Shown here piece by piece: positions 57,007 through 61,488 of a stretch of 61,488 nt of DNA. The translations under genes and the position numbers were made by a program. Source of the DNA: Bdellovibrio sp. (lineage in GTDB: Bacteria; Bdellovibrionota; Bacteriovoracia; Bacteriovoracales; Bacteriovoracaceae); NCBI GenBank assembly GCA_020720455.1, contig DYOQ01000010.1, forward strand, positions 1-61,488, read 5' to 3'. The notes beneath the pieces are model-generated. The model worked only from the letters and a program-made list of their open reading frames with translations, ran no database searches and had not been told where the DNA came from. Every line of letters starts with the position of its first letter. Position 1 is the stretch's first letter.

Positions 57007-57531
57007 TTATTTGAAATCTTTCAACCGAGTCTGCATTAATAGTTCAACAATTTCGCGGTTGCCTTTGTATTCGATGTCTCCGACTTTGGCCCCTTTGGCC
57101 AGGAGAAGTTTTACACTTGAGATATGATTGTTGGCAGCAGCGAGAGATAGGGCAGTTGATCTGCTATTATCTTGGTCATTAATTTTTGCGCCTTTTTCCA
57201 ATAGGAGTGTTAGAACTTTTTCATGACCTTTATGAGCAGCAAACATTAGGGCCGTACTTCCAAACTTATCTTTTAAGTTTACATCTGCCCCTCTAGAAAT
57301 AAGTTCTTTAACGAGATCGATATGGCCGTTAAATGAAGCAAACATTAGCATGGTCGCTTGAATATTGTTTCGAACATTGATACCAATCCCTTTTTTGAGA
57401 ATGGCCTTAACAAGAGATATATCTCCTTTCCATGTGGCATTGAAGATGGCCTCTTTGTCGTTAGCGCAAAAACAGACAGAAGGGGTAATTATTGATAAAA
57501 GAAGAAATAAACACAAAATGGTTTTTCTCAT
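57007..57531 (-). CDS. Exported ankyrin-repeat protein
   Basis: This 174-residue protein has a signal peptide (MRKTILCLFLLLSIITPSVC) and about four ankyrin repeats (for example ATMLMFASFNGHIDLVKELISRGADVN). That spans nearly the whole mature protein, so it is a small periplasmic binding module. AGGA precedes the ATG. It lies 18 bases after the HExxH protease gene, which suggests one operon; in other bacteria such small ankyrin proteins can protect or assist an enzyme partner. Confidence 0.85.
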   Translation of the reverse strand: MRKTILCLFLLLSIITPSVCFCANDKEAIFNATWKGDISLVKAILKKGIGINVRNNIQATMLMFASFNGHIDLVKELISRGADVNLKDKFGSTALMFAAHKGHEKVLTLLLEKGAKINDQDNSRSTALSLAAANNHISSVKLLLAKGAKVGDIEYKGNREIVELLMQTRLKDFK

Positions 57532-57549
57532 AAAAATCCTGGTCGATAA

Positions 57550-58422
57550 TTATGGTTTGAACCAACAGAGTGGTCGTGCCCCCAAACTATCAACCTTATT
57601 TGAGCAAAATGCTTTTGAAAATGGAGAGTGTTTGCTAATTCTTGAGTTTAAAGGTTTATCACAAAGAGCACCTTGAAAGTAGGTGTCTAATCTACACTGG
57701 ATCGACGGATGATCGTTAAGCGTTTTTGGAACTACTTCTGGATCTGGAGTTGTAGTAGATAGTTCTGGAATTGGCTTTGTCAGTTCTCCCATTAAGTTAG
57801 CAATGGAAAGACCGGCCATAATAATTCGTTTACAAACAGCGGCCCGTTCTTCGTTAACGTAAGTAGCATCACACATGTGCGCAGCTTCTTGATCTATTTC
57901 TGAATTTCTTACGATTGAGACGTTGTCATCTTTTGAAAAAAGTGTCCGAAGGCAACGAACAGAAGCAAAATAGTCAGCTTGTCCTTCAACTGATGCCCAT
58001 CCGTTCAAAAATTTGCTTGAGCGAGGCGCCCCTCCGAGATGGTGTCCAAGCTCATGACAAAGAGCTAGTGCTAGGCCATCTTTGGTCATGTGCTTTGCCC
58101 TTGCTAGACCACCGTGAATAGTGATGGTATAAAGTGGACCAACTCTTTGAGCGTAGGCATTTATTATGTTTGAATCCCACCATGATTGAATAAGTAGTAA
58201 TCCTAATTTTTTTGTTACGACTGGTTTGTAATATGTTTCAACAAGAGCGATTGTTTGAAAAAACTCATCCTTGGTTATATTGCCAGGTTCGTTAGTTCGT
58301 AGAGTAAATGGCCCATCTGTTTCTGGTAAAAAAGAGGCAGATGACTCTGCACCGTGGCCTCTAACCGTTAGATGCAATAAAAAAATTATGATTAATCTAA
58401 AAATGATTTTTTTCGAATCCAC
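57550..58422 (-). CDS. Exported HExxH metalloprotease
   Basis: This 290-residue protein has a signal peptide and the zinc motif HELGHHLGG near residue 124. A second motif EGQADYFA about 22 residues later supplies the third ligand Glu, as in gluzincins of the M48 type. Six or more Cys in the C-terminal half point to disulfides and export. The GTG start follows GGAGG. A sigma-70 promoter sits upstream. First of two genes with the ankyrin protein. Substrate unknown; it could act in the periplasm or outside the cell. Confidence 0.82.
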   Translation of the reverse strand: MDSKKIIFRLIIIFLLHLTVRGHGAESSASFLPETDGPFTLRTNEPGNITKDEFFQTIALVETYYKPVVTKKLGLLLIQSWWDSNIINAYAQRVGPLYTITIHGGLARAKHMTKDGLALALCHELGHHLGGAPRSSKFLNGWASVEGQADYFASVRCLRTLFSKDDNVSIVRNSEIDQEAAHMCDATYVNEERAAVCKRIIMAGLSIANLMGELTKPIPELSTTTPDPEVVPKTLNDHPSIQCRLDTYFQGALCDKPLNSRISKHSPFSKAFCSNKVDSLGARPLCWFKP

Positions 58423-58458
58423 TATTCCTCCATGAATATAAATAAAAAGATTAACATT

Positions 58459-58487
58459 AGAATATCTAAGCTAAACTGTGTTGTCAA
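58459..58487 (-). promoter_or_regulatory. Sigma-70 promoter for the metalloprotease-ankyrin operon
   Basis: On the minus strand a perfect TTGACA (opposite 58482-58487) and TATTCT (opposite 58459-58464) are separated by seventeen bases, about 40 bases before the GTG start. Confidence 0.75.
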
Positions 58488-58625
58488 AGGACTCCGCTGC
58501 TATTGATTTAAAAATAATTTTTCGATTATGGTGATTTGTCCACTAGTAGGTACCGGTAGAAGAATAGATTTTCTTAAGTCCGACAACTTTGATATGGTTT
58601 GTTGGAGTATACATTGGAGGAATCG

Positions 58626-59039
58626 GTGAAAGAGTTTGTCTATAAAACCAAAATTCAAGAGAACCAGTTAGATGTATTTGGGCATGTTAATAATGCACGC
58701 TATTTGGAAATTTTTGAGAGCGCTAGATGGGATATTTTGGAAGATAGTGGAATAGGGTTATCACACATTCAAAAAACTAAAATTGGGCCAGTAATTTTAG
58801 AGGCAAATGTAAAATATAAAAAAGAGCTTAAAGGAAGAGATTTAATTACTATCGTGTCGACATGTAAGATCACAGATAAGCATGCGATACTTAGGATTGA
58901 TCAACAGATAATTAAAGAGGATGGAAAAATTGCAGCTGAGGCAGTTTTTACTCTTGGAATGATGAATCTTGAGAGTAGAAAACTTGTTGCGCCACCAGTT
59001 GAATGGGCCAAAGCGTTTGAACTAGTTCCTAGTCCGTAA
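58626..59039 (+). CDS. Hotdog-fold acyl-CoA thioesterase (YbgC/4HBT type)
   Basis: This 137-residue single hotdog domain hydrolyses acyl-CoA or acyl-ACP. The motif LDVFGHVNNARYLEIFESAR, with the catalytic Asp and the HVNN loop, lies near residue 17. GGAGG five bases before the GTG at 58626 decides against the TTG at 58599. It overlaps the DTW-domain gene by eleven bases at the 3' end. Substrate chain length is unknown. Confidence 0.88.
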   Translation: MKEFVYKTKIQENQLDVFGHVNNARYLEIFESARWDILEDSGIGLSHIQKTKIGPVILEANVKYKKELKGRDLITIVSTCKITDKHAILRIDQQIIKEDGKIAAEAVFTLGMMNLESRKLVAPPVEWAKAFELVPSP

Positions 59040-59799
59040 TTAAATTTCTCTTATCCCATTTTTTTGAGAAGTTTCTTTCTGAAGGTTTTTTGTAACCACT
59101 CTTTTTTCTGTATGATGGTAAAGTTGGATTGCTTGCACAGCTTATTTGAAAATCGTTTAAAGATTTAAATGCTTCGATCATTTGATCATGGGCCTTATCT
59201 AATGTTTCCATTTTGACCCGGTCCATCTCAGAAAGTAGCAAATGAATTGACTCAATTGTAGATAGACAAAATGTATCTGGTTGGTGCTTGATTACAAACG
59301 CAGACTGTTTAGTTGGTGTAAAACAGATTCGAGGCAGGGATCTGACTCTAGTACTTTTCATCATCATTTTACGAGCACAGGGCCAAGTCCCATCAATTAT
59401 AAATACCACAAGTTTTTTATCTTTTTGGAAGTGAAACTCTTCTATTGGAGTAGTGGAGATATTAAAAGCACTCTTTCCGGGATAGAGAACAACACAGAGG
59501 TTACAACTGTCATCTATAATTTGGTTAACTGTTTCATCATCAGTAAAATCAACGCCCATAATTTTTTGAGAGTTCTTTAGAAACGCAAGACTCATTCGCC
59601 CTGTTCCGAGACGCTGTTTTTTTGCTTCCATCGGATGAATTAGAATGACAAATTTTGTTTTTGTGTTGAAAGGTTTTATATGGTGACAAAGGCAAGCGGC
59701 CCTTGGCCTAAAACAGACAAAACATTTTGATCGGTGATTTTTGTCTTCATCTGTTTTTTTTTGTTCTGTTTTTCTTTTTAAGTACTCTTTAACATTCAT
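59029..59799 (-). CDS. DTW-domain tRNA-uridine aminocarboxypropyltransferase (TapT-like)
   Basis: This 256-residue protein of the DTW/YfiP family transfers the aminocarboxypropyl group of SAM to a uridine in tRNA (acp3U). It has a Cys pair and a CLCH zinc site near residues 25-38 (CFVCFRPRAACLCH) and ILIHPMEAKKQRLGTGR near 52. LYPGKSAF near 100 and IDGTWPCARKM near 133 include the Asp-Thr-Trp signature in the form DGTW. The C-terminal 25 residues are very basic, as expected for RNA contact. No good ribosome-binding site was seen. Confidence 0.88.
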   Translation of the reverse strand: MNVKEYLKRKTEQKKTDEDKNHRSKCFVCFRPRAACLCHHIKPFNTKTKFVILIHPMEAKKQRLGTGRMSLAFLKNSQKIMGVDFTDDETVNQIIDDSCNLCVVLYPGKSAFNISTTPIEEFHFQKDKKLVVFIIDGTWPCARKMMMKSTRVRSLPRICFTPTKQSAFVIKHQPDTFCLSTIESIHLLLSEMDRVKMETLDKAHDQMIEAFKSLNDFQISCASNPTLPSYRKKSGYKKPSERNFSKKWDKRNLITD

Positions 59800-60017
59800 A
59801 ATAATATTTCACATTACAGCAGTTTGAGAAGGAAGTATCTGTTGTTGTCCTCTTGCCTCTTTGTAGAGCACAATAATAGTTTAGCTTACTATTTTCGAAG
59901 AGATTTGGACATTATTTTGGTAATTAAAATTAAAATTAAAATTTTCTCTATTCCAGTTTTTACCAATTTAATTTCGCTGGTGACTATCTTGAGTATCTTG
60001 AGTATTACAATTACGAT
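59800..60017. other. Gene-free stretch with AT-rich micro-repeats
   Basis: No convincing gene was found in this gap. A short repeated AAAATT unit lies near 59926-59946. A reading frame on the + strand (59824-60048) lacks a good start and family likeness. No promoter or terminator stands out. Confidence 0.5.
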
Positions 60018-60164
60018 TTACGCAGGCTCATCGAACGGATACGCTTGAGTTGTAATTGTGGCAAGCCCTGAAATGCCCGCTTTATACTCTTTTACCGTCT
60101 CTATATAATTTTTTAAAGTTTCATCGAAAACTTGTTTATCATCATTAAAATTTTTTCTTTGCAC
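60018..60164 (-). CDS. Possible small gene or remnant below the barrel-like protein gene
   Basis: A 48-codon open frame starts at a GTG at 60164, overlapping the end of the gene above by 20 bases. It encodes a hydrophilic helix-like protein (NDDKQVFDETLKNYIETVKE) with a Pro/Phe/acidic tail. GGAGA lies rather far upstream of the GTG. The composition looks coding, but no family is recognised. It may be a real small protein or the tail of a lost gene. Confidence 0.3.
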   Translation of the reverse strand: MQRKNFNDDKQVFDETLKNYIETVKEYKAGISGLATITTQAYPFDEPA

Positions 60165-61275
60165 TTACAGATGCAGAATTCTCCTTCGAACCATCTTCAT
60201 TTCTCTTTATTGTGCATCCAAGTCTAAGCGAGCATTGTTTCGTTATTTGGTATCCAATGGAAACATCTGTAGAGGAGGAGTTAGAATCGTTACCAAGTAT
60301 TTTTTCTGAAAATGAAACGGTTAGGTCTGTGTCGCCAATATAGGAAATGACCGATAATGTGTAACCTCTGTATGCAGGGAAATCACTGTTTGAAGTAGTA
60401 CCACTATTCCATTCTGCCCATCTTTTCGTTGTTTGTTTGGTGCTGTATCCATCAAATTTGACGGCCCATGTATCAACCATTGCATCTTTTTCCCTAGTGT
60501 CAGATGCGCTTATGCCATAAGCAGATGTTATGTCGCCACTTCTGTCATCGGTGTATGATGTGTATATAGCTAACCAAGGTGTTTTTTCATCTGGTTTGAA
60601 CGCGAGTTGGCCAATAGTGCTAAACTCAGAAGCATTTAGTGTAACATTTGTAAGTTCGCCATTAAATTTAAAGTCAGTTCCTATGTTAACTTGTTTATTC
60701 CCCGGTAAAGCTTGAATGCCATCTATCGGATCTAGAGATGTCCCCTCTGCTGGAGCTTCTATCTCAGAATATGAATATGATGATGCTCCGATCCGACGAG
60801 CAAGCATAGATGCGGCCTGATCTAGAGTGACAGTTTGTCCTGTTGGAGAAACCTGTTGCGCATGTTTTTCTATCGATGAATCTGTAGTTGCCATACGGTC
60901 ACCGAACTGGGGCAATATTGGGAGATTCTTAGATGTTCTTAATGTAATTGTGAAATTGTTTTTTTGATTTTGTGTCTCCGTAAGCAAATGGTTAAATCCA
61001 GGCTTACAGTCAGGAGTGTTACACCAGCATTTCATAATCACAGCTAGTTGCTCGATTGTGTAATTACTATAAGAAGATTCAGGACAACCTGTTAAATATT
61101 TCGTTGGATCAAATGTGGTATTTAAACTCTTTATACACGCTTCTAGCTGCTCTCTTCGTTCTTGGGTGATTTTGTCGGGATTGGCCTTTTTGTCTTCACT
61201 AAATGCCAGTTGGCAAAACGAAGAGGTGAGCAACGTTATTAGGAACAATAATTTTACGACATTAAGTTTATTCAT
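60145..61275 (-). CDS. Exported protein with outer-membrane-barrel-like C-terminus
   Basis: This 376-residue protein has a signal peptide (LLFLITLLTSSFCQLAFS). A helical Cys-rich part of about 60 residues (CIKSLN, then CPES, CWC, CKPG) is followed by a long beta-rich region ending in VSAKKKF. Alternating polar and hydrophobic strands with a terminal Phe are the usual sign of an outer-membrane barrel recognised by BamA. GAGGG precedes the ATG by eight bases. No homologue is recognised. It may be a small porin or surface protein. Confidence 0.68.
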   Translation of the reverse strand: MNKLNVVKLLFLITLLTSSFCQLAFSEDKKANPDKITQERREQLEACIKSLNTTFDPTKYLTGCPESSYSNYTIEQLAVIMKCWCNTPDCKPGFNHLLTETQNQKNNFTITLRTSKNLPILPQFGDRMATTDSSIEKHAQQVSPTGQTVTLDQAASMLARRIGASSYSYSEIEAPAEGTSLDPIDGIQALPGNKQVNIGTDFKFNGELTNVTLNASEFSTIGQLAFKPDEKTPWLAIYTSYTDDRSGDITSAYGISASDTREKDAMVDTWAVKFDGYSTKQTTKRWAEWNSGTTSNSDFPAYRGYTLSVISYIGDTDLTVSFSEKILGNDSNSSSTDVSIGYQITKQCSLRLGCTIKRNEDGSKENSASVSAKKKF

Positions 61276-61409
61276 AAAAAATACCCTCGACCTCTTTCTT
61301 ATCGTCTGTGCGTTGTTTTATTTTAACCTGATCTGGCAAACGTGCTTAGTGTCTATTTAATCCTTACTAATATTAATATTTTGTTTAGAATGAGGGATAG
61401 GAATAGATC

Positions 61410-61488
61410 TTGAAAACAGATCATTTTATGAGAATTAAAGTTGGCACTGGCCGTAATATTAAGGAATTATTTGCCCCCAATTATTTGC
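61410..61488 (+). CDS. Start of a gene cut by the right edge
   Basis: From a TTG at 61410 (AGGA seven bases upstream) or the ATG at 61428, an open frame runs to the end of the window. It reads KTDHFMRIKVGTGRNIKEL and onward. Only 26 residues are visible, and the product cannot be identified. Confidence 0.5.
   Translation, partial: MKTDHFMRIKVGTGRNIKELFAPNYL

Noticed and set aside
57005-57007. Perfect palindrome AAATCTAATTAGATTT at the end of fabH as a terminator
   Set aside because: The stem is six AT-rich pairs without a T run, too weak to call.
59824-60048. 74-codon + strand frame with a hydrophobic tail
   Set aside because: It starts at a poor TTG, contains AT micro-repeats, overlaps the small minus-strand frame and has no family likeness.

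Overview
The window is AT-rich bacterial chromosome with tightly packed genes. It has no rRNA, no tRNA that I can recognise, no phage or insertion sequence and no CRISPR array. Three features suggest a Gram-negative bacterium of the Bdellovibrionota type, perhaps the Bacteriovorax/Halobacteriovorax side: a cytochrome b558-type succinate dehydrogenase, several PilZ (c-di-GMP) proteins, and many signal-peptide, lipoprotein and cysteine-rich envelope proteins of unknown function. This placement is an inference, because no marker such as 16S rRNA lies in the window. Many starts were moved inward from the longest reading frame because a Shine-Dalgarno sequence sits in front of an internal ATG, GTG or TTG.

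Layout. 0-8.5 kb: an M28 peptidase, a small zinc-ribbon membrane protein, an LplT-like transporter fused to a PlsC acyltransferase, two PilZ proteins, a YciO protein, an ABC exporter pair and an ankyrin lipoprotein. 8.6-13 kb: a group of unknown genes around a solitary CpaF-type secretion ATPase, ending in what looks like a 5'-truncated HAMP-like gene remnant against the fatty-acid oxidation genes. 13-19 kb: fadA and fadB, an M18 aminopeptidase and a tRNA-dihydrouridine synthase. 19-28 kb: a large unknown cytoplasmic protein, a secreted protein and a 2044-residue cysteine-rich, lipoprotein-like protein with a seven-repeat propeller. 28.5-30 kb: a MarR regulator behind a sigma-54-like promoter, convergent with a RelA/SpoT-type nucleotide synthetase. 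30-35.5 kb: the aspartate/lysine/diaminopimelate block, with lysC-asd and dapA-dapB-M14 peptidase-dapD leaving in opposite directions from overlapping promoters. 36-47.8 kb: PilZ protein, pepN, a FecR / TPR-barrel / CHASE2-cyclase operon, a response regulator with an HD domain, pncC, and a pair of secreted proteins, one with a SleB-like segment. 47.9-51.7 kb: sdhCAB and a putative sigma-54-driven small RNA with its own terminator. 51.7-61.5 kb: DEAD-box helicase, lipoprotein, DksA-type protein, queE, fabH, ankyrin and metalloprotease genes, thioesterase, DTW-domain protein, a secreted barrel-like protein, and the start of a gene cut by the right edge.

How the parts work together. The lysine block would supply meso-diaminopimelate for peptidoglycan, with an M14 zinc peptidase in the place where a desuccinylase is expected. 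The FecR-TPR-cyclase operon looks like an envelope-to-cAMP signalling unit. The PilZ and HD-domain proteins point to c-di-GMP signalling. The many peptidases (M28, M18, M1, M14 and an HExxH protease) fit an organism that digests protein. A general property of the window is that all fourteen convergent gene pairs end within a few bases of each other or overlap, leaving almost no room for ordinary terminators.
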